DNA of 35,802 nt from Acidobacteriota bacterium. Its GTDB lineage: Bacteria > Acidobacteriota > Terriglobia > Acidiferrales > UBA7541. This document shows positions 8,553-16,688 of this stretch, in pieces. The number at the start of each line of letters is the position of its first letter. The stretch's first letter is position 1. The DNA lies in the NCBI GenBank assembly GCA_003223315.1, contig QHYR01000042.1, forward strand, positions 1 to 35,802. Direction: 5' to 3'. The notes beneath the pieces were generated by a model, which saw only the letters and a list, made by a program, of their open reading frames with translations, had not been told where the DNA came from and searched no databases. A program made the translations under genes and the position numbers.

Positions 8553-9329
8553 ATGCGACATCGGGTTTCTCTCGGGGCGATTTTGGGAATTCTTTTGGCG
8601 TTGGGAACCGTTTGCAGCGGACCGCTATTCGCGCAGCAGACCGAGCGAGGACAGGGGCGAGGAGTGCAGGGACCAGCCGCGCAGGGCGGTGAGGGTCCGC
8701 GCGCGTCCAATGCGCCCCCAGTCTTCAAAGTCGAATGGGTGCGGCCTCCCAGCCAAAACGGCCAAGTTCCGGTCGTTCAGGAAAATATCGCCGATCCAAA
8801 TATTGAACTCAAACAATACGGACCCGCCGCCAAGGAATTGCTCACCTCCGGAACGCCGGGAAGCGAAAGCACGCCGTTCACGGTGTGGTCGGGTGCCTGC
8901 ACGGGGCCCTTCGCCATCACTTTCCGGCTGAAGAATAATTACGTGGATCTCACCGGGCTGGGCCGAATACGCTGGATGGTCAAGACCTCCGGATTTCACG
9001 AGGTGCGGCCCGTTGTAAAGCTCGCGGATGGAACTCTGCTCGTGGGAGACCACACGGACTCGTCCGTCGCCATGTTCAACGTACGAGAGTTCGCACTGGC
9101 GGACGTGCGCTGGATCAAGCTGGATGCGAATCGAGCGGTCACGCTTGGCGTGAATGGCCCCGCGAATCAAATTTGGGTCAACAATCCCGACCTGAGCAAA
9201 GTGGATGAAGTAGGGTTCGTGGACCTGATGCCCGGCAGCGGCCATGGCGTCGGCGGGTACATTCACCTGGGCACCATCGAGGTGTATGGCAAGGCGGTTC
9301 CTCGCCAAACGACGACGAGCAGCCGCTAG
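8553..9329 (+). CDS. secreted protein of unknown function
   Basis: Exported protein of 258 residues. The signal peptide covers about residues 1-28 (hydrophobic LGAILGILLALGTV, cleavage near LFA/QQ). A low-complexity Gly/Gln/Arg linker follows, then a beta-rich domain with ACTGPFAITFRL, DLTGLGRIRWMVKTSGFH, RPVVKLADGTLLVGDH and GYIHLGTIEVYGKAV, resembling a jelly-roll or carbohydrate-binding-like sandwich. The start is set at 8553 because GGGAGG precedes it and the signal peptide begins there; an in-frame GTG at 8523 would only add ten residues. The function is not recognised. It is convergent with the next gene. Confidence 0.75.
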   Translation: MRHRVSLGAILGILLALGTVCSGPLFAQQTERGQGRGVQGPAAQGGEGPRASNAPPVFKVEWVRPPSQNGQVPVVQENIADPNIELKQYGPAAKELLTSGTPGSESTPFTVWSGACTGPFAITFRLKNNYVDLTGLGRIRWMVKTSGFHEVRPVVKLADGTLLVGDHTDSSVAMFNVREFALADVRWIKLDANRAVTLGVNGPANQIWVNNPDLSKVDEVGFVDLMPGSGHGVGGYIHLGTIEVYGKAVPRQTTTSSR

Positions 9330-9498
9330 AGGTGCGTCGAGCGGCTCAGGCTTGCGTTGCTGAGGATATGAACCGGCTTTAGCGAGACATTCAACGTAAA
9401 CGATCAACATGCGGACGGTTGGCGGCGTATCCGGAAACTACCACAGGCTGCCGCAATGGTCCCCACGTCCGGTTCCGGGAACTGGATGTGAAATCGCC

Positions 9499-10200
9499 TT
9501 AGCGAAAAAATTCGATCTTCGCCTCGCGGAACCAGACGAAATTCATCGGTGCGACGGAAATCGGCCCGTTGACGCCGAAGATGGCGATCTGGAACCTGTC
9601 GCCCGGCTTCACGGCATCGGCGAGCACCACGCGATTGGGCATGTTGAAGCCTTGGATCGTGGCCGGGCTGGGGTAGCCGGCGCGGCGCGGCATTTGCCCA
9701 TTGACCCAGACTTCCGCGTAATCATCGACGTACGCCGTCAACACCACCGTGGCGCCTGACGTGTCGAAGTCCCCGATTTTTGCCGGTATAGTCAGGTTCG
9801 CACGGTACCAGATGAAGGACACTTTGCCGCCGCCACGCCGGTCGGCCAGCCCCTTGGCACCGATTATCGGCCACGACGAATCATCGTAGCCGGGCTCGCC
9901 GGCGTGGGGCTGGATGTCGTACGAGGTCTTATACCCGGGCATGGCATTGGCTATCGCCGGTCCTTCGATGATCTTCGCCTCCATAGTCTTCCACTGCGCG
10001 CTGAACACCGCTGATCCTTCTACGGTCATCAGGTCGACCACATGCGCAGGCACGAGGGAAGGCGGCATCTGAGGCGGAGGCGGCGCCGGTGCGGCGGCAG
10101 GAGGAACTGTCGCTTGCCCGGCTGCAATCGCCGGAATCATCATGGGAACAGCGGCCAGCGCGGCACACGTAACCAGCCGGATGAGATCTTGCTTGCGCAT
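9499..10200 (-). CDS. secreted galactose-binding-like domain protein
   Basis: Exported protein of 233 residues. Signal peptide about residues 1-27 (LIRLVTCAALAAVPMMIPAIA), then a Pro/Ala linker (about 33-47). The C-terminal domain resembles the sugar-binding jelly roll found at the N terminus of GH2-type glycosidases and in some lactonases: GYDDSSWPI, FIWYRANLTIPAKI, LTAYVDDYAEVWVNGQ, GDRFQIAIFGVNGP. No catalytic motif is visible, so a binding or accessory role is more likely than catalysis. The start at 10200 follows a strong GGAGGGGG site. It lies 149 bases downstream of the amidohydrolase on the same strand and may share its transcript. Confidence 0.72.
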   Translation of the reverse strand: MRKQDLIRLVTCAALAAVPMMIPAIAAGQATVPPAAAPAPPPPQMPPSLVPAHVVDLMTVEGSAVFSAQWKTMEAKIIEGPAIANAMPGYKTSYDIQPHAGEPGYDDSSWPIIGAKGLADRRGGGKVSFIWYRANLTIPAKIGDFDTSGATVVLTAYVDDYAEVWVNGQMPRRAGYPSPATIQGFNMPNRVVLADAVKPGDRFQIAIFGVNGPISVAPMNFVWFREAKIEFFR

Positions 10201-10349
10201 CTTTCCCCCTCCAGTTATCCGGGTTTCCTGTTTTGCATCCCAGCCACCAGCGAGCATACTCCAATCGCCTGCGCTGGAGCGCTTTTGTCATCCTTTGCGC
10301 GAGGCTGCTCCGAGTTCGCACACCCAGCGAAGGTCCACTCGGAGTCGTT

Positions 10350-11417
10350 TTACGAAGCCTTGAGGCGCGGCAGGAGCTTTACGGCGTTATCGCGCTCCAC
10401 CAGCTTCAATTCGGCCTCGCTGAACATATTCAGCGATCGAATCGCCTGCGCGGTCTCCAGGATATGTCCGCCCGGCGGGAAATCCGTCCCGAACATGATC
10501 TTGTCCGGGCCCACCAGCTGCCGCAGCGAAGCGACTACGCCCGCATTCGCGGCGCCCGCCAGGTCGTAATAAAACTTTTTGAGCTCGGCGATCAAGCCAT
10601 TGGGCAACTGCTGCTTGAAGCCGCTTGCGGCGCCTGCAATGCGCCCCGCCAGAAACGGCATGGAACCGCCGCCATGCGACCAGATCCAGCGAATATTCGG
10701 GAAGCGCACGGCATCGCCGCTGAAGCAGACGCCCGTGATCGCGCGCGTCGTATCCGTCCCGTATTCCATGCTTGCCGGATGAACTCCGGGAGCGTAGTTG
10801 AGGTTCCTGCAGCAATCGGCTGCCGTTGGATGAACAAAGACGACGGAATTGCGGCGGTTGAGTTCCTCCATCACCGGCCTGTAGGCGGCGTTTCCGAGCC
10901 ACGTGTCGCCGAAGCTGGTCATGAATCCGATCCCGTCGGCGTGGAGCTGATCGTAGGCGTACTCGACCTCCTTAAGCGTGGCATCCACGTCCGGCAGCGG
11001 CATGGCGGCAAACAGCCCGAATCGCGCCGGGTGCGCCTGCACCACCTTCGCCCCGAAATCGTTGCACTCTCGGGCGAGCCGGACTGCCTGGACTTTGTCG
11101 CCCAGATATAGCCCCGGATTGGTAATGGACAGCACCGCCGCGGCTCCGCCGCCCCGATCTAGATCCTCGAGCGATTTTTCCGGCGTCCAAGTCGTGTTCG
11201 GAGCCTGCAGCAGCGGATTGCCCCTCATCGCCGCGACCCATGTCGGCGGCCCGTAATGGTGGTGCACGTCGATCCGGTACTTTCCGCCGCCGACAGCGGA
11301 AGTCGCACCCCCCGTCTGCGCCGGCGCAGCCCAGGCGTCCGCCGTGCCGGCCGCCACCGCCAGTCCAAGTGCGCCTAACGCGCGGCTCAAAAAACTTCGG
11401 CGGTCTTGATCGCCCAT
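10350..11417 (-). CDS. Tat-exported amidohydrolase (metal-dependent, ACMSD-like)
   Basis: Metal-dependent hydrolase/decarboxylase superfamily member of 355 residues. The N terminus has a twin-arginine signal (DRRSFLSRALGALGLAVAAG), so it is folded before export to the periplasm. Metal and catalytic residues of the amidohydrolase-2 family are visible: H52 and H54 in DVHHHY, H196 in VVFVHPT, H248 in WSHGG, D312 in FGTDFP. That family includes decarboxylases and hydrolases of aromatic and cyclic acids; the substrate here is unknown. GGAGGTGA precedes the ATG. It is divergent from the first heme-copper monooxygenase across a 329-base region. Confidence 0.9.
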   Translation of the reverse strand: MGDQDRRSFLSRALGALGLAVAAGTADAWAAPAQTGGATSAVGGGKYRIDVHHHYGPPTWVAAMRGNPLLQAPNTTWTPEKSLEDLDRGGGAAAVLSITNPGLYLGDKVQAVRLARECNDFGAKVVQAHPARFGLFAAMPLPDVDATLKEVEYAYDQLHADGIGFMTSFGDTWLGNAAYRPVMEELNRRNSVVFVHPTAADCCRNLNYAPGVHPASMEYGTDTTRAITGVCFSGDAVRFPNIRWIWSHGGGSMPFLAGRIAGAASGFKQQLPNGLIAELKKFYYDLAGAANAGVVASLRQLVGPDKIMFGTDFPPGGHILETAQAIRSLNMFSEAELKLVERDNAVKLLPRLKAS

Positions 11418-11746
11418 AGGTCACCTCCAAGTCGTATCAGATCCGTCATGGCTTCGCGACATGCGTAGCTCCCGGGCCTGACAGTCGGGAGTATAGCTCA
11501 ATACGGTTGGCCCGAGACGGCCCAGCCCCACCGCGGATAAGACCGCAAATCCGAATTTGGATGCGACACGGAACCCTAGTTTCCGAACGGGCGTTTATCG
11601 GCTGGGAATCAGGAAAGCGGTGACAGGGAGCGGCCCGGCAGTGGCCCTTGCGCCGACGCGCTTGACTGTGCGCCACAGGTGTATACTGCTCGGCAACTGG
11701 GCGCCAAAAGGTACCCGTGGGTAATCGTCCGACTTAGGAGGGCACC
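11418..11746. other. divergent intergenic region, 329 bases
   Basis: Separates the amidohydrolase (leftward) from the first heme-copper monooxygenase (rightward), so it should hold both promoters. It contains a short hairpin CTCCCG (11469-11474) with CGGGAG (11486-11491), and TTGACT (11662-11667) with TATACT (11682-11687) near the rightward gene. No convincing coding sequence was found. Confidence 0.6.
11662..11687 (+). promoter_or_regulatory. possible sigma-70-like promoter elements
   Basis: TATACT (11682-11687) is a good -10 match about 60 bases before the start of the heme-copper monooxygenase gene. TTGACT (11662-11667) resembles a -35 element, but the 14-base spacer is shorter than the usual 16-18, so the -35 assignment is doubtful. 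Confidence 0.25.
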
Positions 11747-13093
11747 GTGCGGATAGGCTTTTCGATCCTTCTCGTTGTATCCGTTGCAGGCATGGCGCAA
11801 GCCGTGGCGCTTGCCGCGGATTCCGATAAGGCGGCGCAGCCCGTCGCGGTCACATTCAGCAAGAACGTGGCTCCCATCCTGCAGCGCTCCTGCCAGACGT
11901 GCCATCGTCCCGGATCGATTGCTCCGATGTCTCTGCTGACTTATCAGGACGCGCGGCCCTGGGCTCGCGACATCAAAGAAAAGGTCGCGCGTCGCCTGAT
12001 GCCTCCCTGGCACATCGATCGGAACATCGGCATCACAAAATTCAAAGACGATCCGTCACTGAGCGACGCGGAGATCGCGACGATTTCGAATTGGGTAGAT
12101 CAGGGAGCCCTCGAGGGCAACCCAGCCGACATGCCCCCGCCGCGGCAATTCAGCGACCCAGACAAATGGCATATCGGAAAGCCGGACTTCGTGATCTCGA
12201 TGCCAAAACCGTATGTGCTGAAAGCCAGAGGAGGCGACGAGTATTACGACATTGACCTGGATCCCGGCTTTAAGGAGGACATATACCTCTCGTCGGTGGA
12301 AACCAAGCCTGATTCCGGATTTAAGGTTGTGCACCACGCGACTACAAACTTGGTCGAGGACCCGGAAGCGGATCCGGTGGGGCTCTTCTTGAATGAATAT
12401 GCCGTTGGCAAGAACGCCGACCTTTTTCCCGAAAATTCGGGCCGCTTGATCAGGGCGGGCTCCAAGATTCATCTCAATCTTCATCTCCATCCCTCTGGCG
12501 AGCAGACTCCCGTCAGTGTCTCAGTGGGGTTCAAGTTCTACCCGAAGGGGTTCGTGCCCAAGTACGTGACGTTCACCCAACACATGGGAGACGTCACCGA
12601 ACTCGATCTCCCGGCCGGGCAGATTACCCGCAGCGATGGCTACTTCCGTTTGCAGAAGCCTGCGCTGATTTCGGCGTTTCAGCCCCACTTTCACACCCGC
12701 GGCAAGGCCCAATGCATGGAGGCTATCTATCCCGACGTTCGGCCAGATTCAGCGCGCCCGGGGCCGGCGCGGACTGAGACGCTCAGTTGCGTGAGCGATT
12801 ACCAATTCGGCTGGAGCATCACCTACCCTTATGCCGAGGACGTGGCCCCGCTGCTGCCTGCTGGCACGATCATTCACATCACCACCTGGCACGATAACTC
12901 AGTGAACAATAGGTACAATCCGAATCCGAAAAACTGGGTTGGCTATGGCCAGCGGACCATCGATGAGATGAGTTTCGCATGGGTCAGCCTGTACTATCTG
13001 GATGAGGCCGAGTTCCAACAGCGGGTCCAAGCCAGAAAAAAGATGATGAAGACGGGCGGGCAAGATCAGCTCGACAGCCGCTTGAAGCAATGA
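11747..13093 (+). CDS. c-type heme domain fused to PHM-like copper monooxygenase (copy 1)
   Basis: Exported 448-residue fusion. Signal peptide about residues 1-24. The heme domain has CQTCH (C49, C52, H53) and a conserved Met in MPPW (M85) as candidate distal ligand. The C-terminal two-thirds match the type II copper ascorbate-dependent monooxygenase fold. Candidate CuH ligands are H196 and H197 (VVHHAT), with a third histidine in the HLNLHLH segment (H242-H248). Candidate CuM ligands are H314 and H316 (PHFHTRGK) and M408 (IDEMS). In peptidylglycine hydroxylase these sites hydroxylate C-H bonds using O2 and two electrons. The heme domain is probably the electron entry here (inference). GTG start with AGGAGGG upstream. 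Its stop overlaps the next gene (ATGA). Confidence 0.88.
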   Translation: MRIGFSILLVVSVAGMAQAVALAADSDKAAQPVAVTFSKNVAPILQRSCQTCHRPGSIAPMSLLTYQDARPWARDIKEKVARRLMPPWHIDRNIGITKFKDDPSLSDAEIATISNWVDQGALEGNPADMPPPRQFSDPDKWHIGKPDFVISMPKPYVLKARGGDEYYDIDLDPGFKEDIYLSSVETKPDSGFKVVHHATTNLVEDPEADPVGLFLNEYAVGKNADLFPENSGRLIRAGSKIHLNLHLHPSGEQTPVSVSVGFKFYPKGFVPKYVTFTQHMGDVTELDLPAGQITRSDGYFRLQKPALISAFQPHFHTRGKAQCMEAIYPDVRPDSARPGPARTETLSCVSDYQFGWSITYPYAEDVAPLLPAGTIIHITTWHDNSVNNRYNPNPKNWVGYGQRTIDEMSFAWVSLYYLDEAEFQQRVQARKKMMKTGGQDQLDSRLKQ

Positions 13094-13977
13094 GGACAGG
13101 CGTCCGCGTTGTGATCTGCATACTGGCCGCCAGTTTGCTGCCCAGCGGCGCACACACGACGCGCGCGCAAGGATTGTCGCAGCTTCCGACCTACAATCCC
13201 CAAACGCAATTTTCGAGCGGCCAGGACGTAGTGCCGGTCTACGAGGGATGGCTGCGAAACTCGGACGGGACTTTCACGTTTGTGTTCGGCTACTTCAACC
13301 GCAATTGGAAGGAAGAACTCGTCATCCCGGCCGGACCCGACAACAAACTTGAGCCCGGCGAACCTGATCGCGGCCAGCCAACCTACTTCCTTCCGAGGCG
13401 GCAGCCGTGGGTCTTTCGAGTCCAGGTGCCGAAAGATTGGGGGCAGCAGGAACTGGTCTGGACGATCACTGCCCATGGCCGCACGGAAAAGGCCTACGCC
13501 CAACTGATACCCGAGTACGAGATTCTCGAACGCTTGATCCAGACGCACGGAAATTTGAATCCTGGCGAAGATGATCCCAACAAGCCGCCGACCATCACGA
13601 TCGCCCTGGTTCCGCCTGCGGAGCCGACGAGTCCGGTTCCGTTAACCGCCTTGGTCAGCGATGATGGACTTCCCAAACCACGTCCCGCTCCCGCGCCCCG
13701 TCCGGGAGCAATTCCTCAAGCTCAAACCAACTCGGCTAGCGGCCTCCGCCCCGCCGGACTATCCGTCAAGTGGTTCGAATATCGCGGTCCGGCGAGGGTC
13801 ATATTTGACTCCGCTGGACCGATCGCGGTGAGCAAGGGCCAAGCGGTCACGACCGCGCGCTTTGCCGCGCCCGGGACATACGTGCTGCGCGCAACCGCCG
13901 ACGATGGAGCACTGTCGACGACCGCCGATGTGACCATCACGGTCAAGCCGGACTCTTCCTCTGGCGACAAGCCTTAG
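13090..13977 (+). CDS. secreted Ig-like partner protein of the heme-copper monooxygenase (copy 1)
   Basis: Exported protein of 295 residues (signal about 1-27) with no recognised family. A conserved block at about residues 50-126 (YEGWLRNSDGTFTF, GYFNRNWKEEL, GQPTYFLPRR, VPKDWGQQELVWTI) is shared with the paralogue at 18412-19338. The C terminus (about 225-288) looks like an Ig/PKD-type beta-sandwich (PGTYVLRATADDG, TADVTITV). A Pro-rich linker joins the two parts. It starts within the stop of the heme-copper monooxygenase (ATGA, 13090-13093) with no good ribosome site of its own, so translation is probably coupled. Co-occurrence of the pair at two loci suggests the proteins work together. 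Catalytic residues are not evident. Confidence 0.8.
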   Translation: MRTGVRVVICILAASLLPSGAHTTRAQGLSQLPTYNPQTQFSSGQDVVPVYEGWLRNSDGTFTFVFGYFNRNWKEELVIPAGPDNKLEPGEPDRGQPTYFLPRRQPWVFRVQVPKDWGQQELVWTITAHGRTEKAYAQLIPEYEILERLIQTHGNLNPGEDDPNKPPTITIALVPPAEPTSPVPLTALVSDDGLPKPRPAPAPRPGAIPQAQTNSASGLRPAGLSVKWFEYRGPARVIFDSAGPIAVSKGQAVTTARFAAPGTYVLRATADDGALSTTADVTITVKPDSSSGDKP

Positions 13978-14036
13978 CGCAAAGGAATGCGATGGCTGTT
14001 TAGGGCGGCGGAGTTCGTCAAAATCGCGACGCTCGC

Positions 14037-14063
14037 AGGCGTCAAGGACGCCTTTACGTTTCT
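14037..14063 (+). terminator. probable intrinsic terminator
   Basis: Stem AGGCGTC (14037-14043) and GACGCCT (14047-14053) with a three-base loop, followed by the T-rich stretch TTACGTTTCT. It lies 60 bases after the stop of the Ig-like partner gene and would separate that pair from the next gene. The rest of the 13978-14272 gap shows nothing clear. Confidence 0.5.
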
Positions 14064-14272
14064 AGCCATGACCTACGCCGGTCAGTTATGCCGAAATCCT
14101 TGGTACACAACTAACAATCGTTCACCCCAACATTTTGATATTGAATCGCTGAGTACCTAGGCGTAGCATCAACGCCCAAAGGCACATCTGAAGTGCGTTT
14201 CGCGACTCCCGAGAAGCAAGATTCCGAACTCGATACGAGGAGGCCATCTCGAAGGCAAGGAGGGATTTCCAA

Positions 14273-15091
14273 ATGCGAACTTGTTTCCTTGGTTCGATCC
14301 TTGTGGTGTTAGCGCTGCTTGCTATCTCACCCGGTGTACATGCTCAAGCCCAGGGTGGGCCGGGGCCGGCAGCGACAAAAGCCATGCCGGACCTTTCTGG
14401 AAGTTGGGAAGGGCACCGCCTGGTACCCGTGACGGCTAAGACCGCGTTATGCGGGATAGCCACCGTTTGCAGCGGATTACTCGGAGTAGCGAGGGAGCCC
14501 GTGGGGGACGGGTCTGAGGAGCCCCCGATGCAGCCTTGGACCGAGGAGAAATACAAGGCTGCCAGGGAGGGAACGGAGCCAGGCGACCTTGGACGACAAG
14601 ACTTGGATCCAAACTTCGGCGCCTGTATGCCGGGGGGTCCATCGAGGTTACTGATCGATAGATTCCGCATTTTCGAGCTCCGCCAATTTCCGGACATGGT
14701 ACTCCTGCTCTTCGATGACGATCACTCGGTACGGCGCATTTACATGGATGGGCGACAACATCCCGCGGGTCTTTCGAGCACGTGGATGGGGCACTCCATT
14801 GGCAAGTATGAGGGAGACACGCTCGTCGTGGACACCGTGGGTATCAAGGACAAAAGCTGGATCGACCGGGTCGGGCATCCGCATAGCGACGCTCTACACC
14901 TTGTGGAGCGTTTCCGGCGGGTGAACAATACCTTGCAGTATGAGTACACCATCGACGATCCGAAGGCCTACAAACAGCCCTGGACAAGAAAGACAGTTCA
15001 CGATGTGCTTGCGCCGGGCACTCTACTCATTGAAGTTGCTCTCTGCGAGGAACTTTTGGAGATGGGGACGCATTACTCGGCAAAAAATTAA
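14273..15091 (+). CDS. secreted PDLSGxW-family protein (copy 1)
   Basis: Exported protein of 272 residues with signal peptide about 1-25 (FLGSILVVLALLAISPGVHA/QAQ). The mature protein starts with MPDLSGSW, shared by the three paralogues in this window. A second conserved block lies at about 155-215: RRIYMDGRQHP, TWMGHSIGKYEGDTLVVDT, DKSWID, GHPHSDALHLVERFRRVN. The Asp/His-rich pattern and the regular beta-strand periodicity suggest a beta-barrel or lipocalin-like fold, but no enzyme family is recognised. AGGAGGG lies upstream of the ATG. It is followed 103 bases later by a DUF6152 gene; the two families also sit together in the opposite module. Confidence 0.78.
   Translation: MRTCFLGSILVVLALLAISPGVHAQAQGGPGPAATKAMPDLSGSWEGHRLVPVTAKTALCGIATVCSGLLGVAREPVGDGSEEPPMQPWTEEKYKAAREGTEPGDLGRQDLDPNFGACMPGGPSRLLIDRFRIFELRQFPDMVLLLFDDDHSVRRIYMDGRQHPAGLSSTWMGHSIGKYEGDTLVVDTVGIKDKSWIDRVGHPHSDALHLVERFRRVNNTLQYEYTIDDPKAYKQPWTRKTVHDVLAPGTLLIEVALCEELLEMGTHYSAKN
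14284..14305 (+). repeat. signal-peptide leader repeat, copy A (22 bases)
   Basis: These 22 bases in the signal-peptide region are identical to 15711-15732, at the same codon position of the paralogous gene 15700-16491, while the rest of the two genes is clearly diverged. Confidence 0.9.
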
Positions 15092-15194
15092 CGGGGTTTC
15101 GCCGGTTTTTTGTCGTAAAGGAGTCGTTCCAGAAGGCAACTGGCTCCGTGGATTTGATGATAAGACCGAATCGGCGGGTCGTTTGGAGGGCAGA

Positions 15195-15599
15195 ATGAAA
15201 ACTAAGCTGTTCGCTGTTTTGGCCGCTGTAGTTTTTCTTCTCATGGTTTCGGGCCCGATGTTCGCACACCATGGTGGGGTACAATACGACAAAGAGCATG
15301 CCGTCACCGTGACAGGGACCGTGACAGAGTTCCTCTTTACCAATCCCCATGTGCAGATCCACTTTGACGTGAAAGACGAGAATGGCAACGTCGACAAATG
15401 GATTGCCGAAACGGGTTCTCCGCAGAGGCTGTTCCGCTTTGGCTGGAATGCCAAGACGTTGAAGCCAGGGGACAAGATCACGGTTACCGGAGCGGCGTTC
15501 AAAAACGGCGCCAAGGTCATGAGCCTCATCAAGCTCGTTGGGGGTAACGCTCCCACGCTCACCGTGGGAGCCGATTGCGGACCGGCTCCGGCGAAGTGA
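15195..15599 (+). CDS. secreted DUF6152-family protein (copy 1)
   Basis: Small exported protein of 134 residues. Signal peptide about 1-26 (LFAVLAAVVFLLMVSGPMFA), then AHHGG at the mature N terminus, a YDKEHAVTVTGTVTEF segment, NPHVQIHFDVKDENGN, a Trp-containing strand and LKPGDKITVTG. This is the pattern of the DUF6152 family, whose function is unknown; its strand spacing suggests an OB-like beta-barrel. The reading frame is open upstream, but GGAGGG before 15195 and the signal peptide fix the start there. The histidine pair after the cleavage site could bind a metal such as copper (inference). Lies between two PDLSGxW genes. Confidence 0.85.
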   Translation: MKTKLFAVLAAVVFLLMVSGPMFAHHGGVQYDKEHAVTVTGTVTEFLFTNPHVQIHFDVKDENGNVDKWIAETGSPQRLFRFGWNAKTLKPGDKITVTGAAFKNGAKVMSLIKLVGGNAPTLTVGADCGPAPAK

Positions 15600-15601
15600 C
15601 C

Positions 15602-15626
15602 GCAGTCCACGGTAAGTGGGACTTGC
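15602..15626 (+). terminator. hairpin just after the DUF6152 gene
   Basis: Imperfect stem GCAGTCCAC (15602-15610) with GTGGGACTTGC (15616-15626), loop GGTAA, two single-base bulges. No T-run follows, so it may be an RNA processing or stabilising hairpin rather than a true terminator. Confidence 0.3.
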
Positions 15627-15699
15627 GCGGTAAGAAGGTCGAATGCAGCGTGTTCCTGTAATCCGATCGGTGTGGGTGTTGAGGCAAGGGGGCTTCTAA

Positions 15700-16491
15700 A
15701 TGCGAAGCGCTTTCCTTGGTTCGATCCTTGTGATTCTGGCGTTCCCCTCCGCAGCCGGTTTACTCGCTCAGACGGCCAAGCAGCCAGGAACGGCAAAGAG
15801 CATACCGGACTTGTCTGGAATCTGGAACAGAAGCGCAGGGCGCACTGCTGATGGTATCTTTGATGATGATGCGAGTGGCGTGCCTTTCCTCGGCTTTACC
15901 AAGCAAGAGCCACCGCTGCAGCCTGCCGCTATGGAGATATACAAGGCCAACCGGAAGGACGTAACGGACCGAAGATTAAAAGGACGAGACGATTCCGACC
16001 CAAGTAATAGTTGTTTTCCGCCCGGTCCGACACGCATCTTTACGATCCCGCGCCCTTTCGAGATCCGTCAGACCGCGCAGGTGGTTTATATCCTCTCCGA
16101 GCTGGATCACTGGGTGCGCCGAATCTACACGGATGGAAGAACACATCCCGACGGTTATCCGGTTACGTGGATGGGGCACTCCATTGGCAAGCATGATGGA
16201 AGTACACTCGTCGTGGACACCACGGATATCGACGACAAAACCTGGATTGATACTCTAGGACATCCGCATAGCGATGCTCTGCACCTCGTAGAGCGCTATC
16301 GACGCGTGAACCATGACACCTTGGAGATCGAGTTCACCTTCGACGATCCCAAGACCTATGCGAGGCCCTGGACAGGGAAGAAAGTCTACCAGTTGCAGCC
16401 GCCGGGCTACGAAATGAAGGAAGACATCATCTGCGAGCAGTATCGGAAGCTAGGGTTGAGGACCGAAGGGTATGAATTCATAAAGAAATAA
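15700..16491 (+). CDS. secreted PDLSGxW-family protein (copy 2)
   Basis: Exported protein of 263 residues, closely related to the product of 14273-15091. Signal peptide about 1-24 (FLGSILVILAFPSAAGLLA/QT). Mature start near IPDLSGIW. Shared blocks: RRIYTDGRTHP, TWMGHSIGKHDGSTLVVDT, DKTWID, GHPHSDALHLVERYRRVN, then FTFDDPKTYARPW. The middle, which differs between the paralogues, holds an NSCFPPGP cysteine site equivalent to GACMPGGP in copy 1. The function is unknown. GGGGGC upstream of the ATG is a weak ribosome site. It ends the plus-strand module and converges on copy 3 across 197 bases that contain nothing convincing beyond a five-base hairpin. Confidence 0.78.
   Translation: MRSAFLGSILVILAFPSAAGLLAQTAKQPGTAKSIPDLSGIWNRSAGRTADGIFDDDASGVPFLGFTKQEPPLQPAAMEIYKANRKDVTDRRLKGRDDSDPSNSCFPPGPTRIFTIPRPFEIRQTAQVVYILSELDHWVRRIYTDGRTHPDGYPVTWMGHSIGKHDGSTLVVDTTDIDDKTWIDTLGHPHSDALHLVERYRRVNHDTLEIEFTFDDPKTYARPWTGKKVYQLQPPGYEMKEDIICEQYRKLGLRTEGYEFIKK
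15711..15732 (+). repeat. signal-peptide leader repeat, copy B (22 bases)
   Basis: Identical to 14284-14305; both encode the FLGSILV core of the signal peptide. Confidence 0.9.
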
Positions 16492-16688
16492 CGAAGCTCA
16501 AGGAACAACTGGGCTTCCCGCTCAGAAGCAAAGCCACGCCATTCCTATTCAACATAGCGGACATGCCCAGGGAAGCCATGAACATCACCACAGTAGCGCA
16601 CCACCCGATCACGCTGAGAGGCTGGAGAGCGTAAACTTCCAGGTCACCGTTGATTGCTAGACATGAGCATAAGCACGGCCATGATGTT

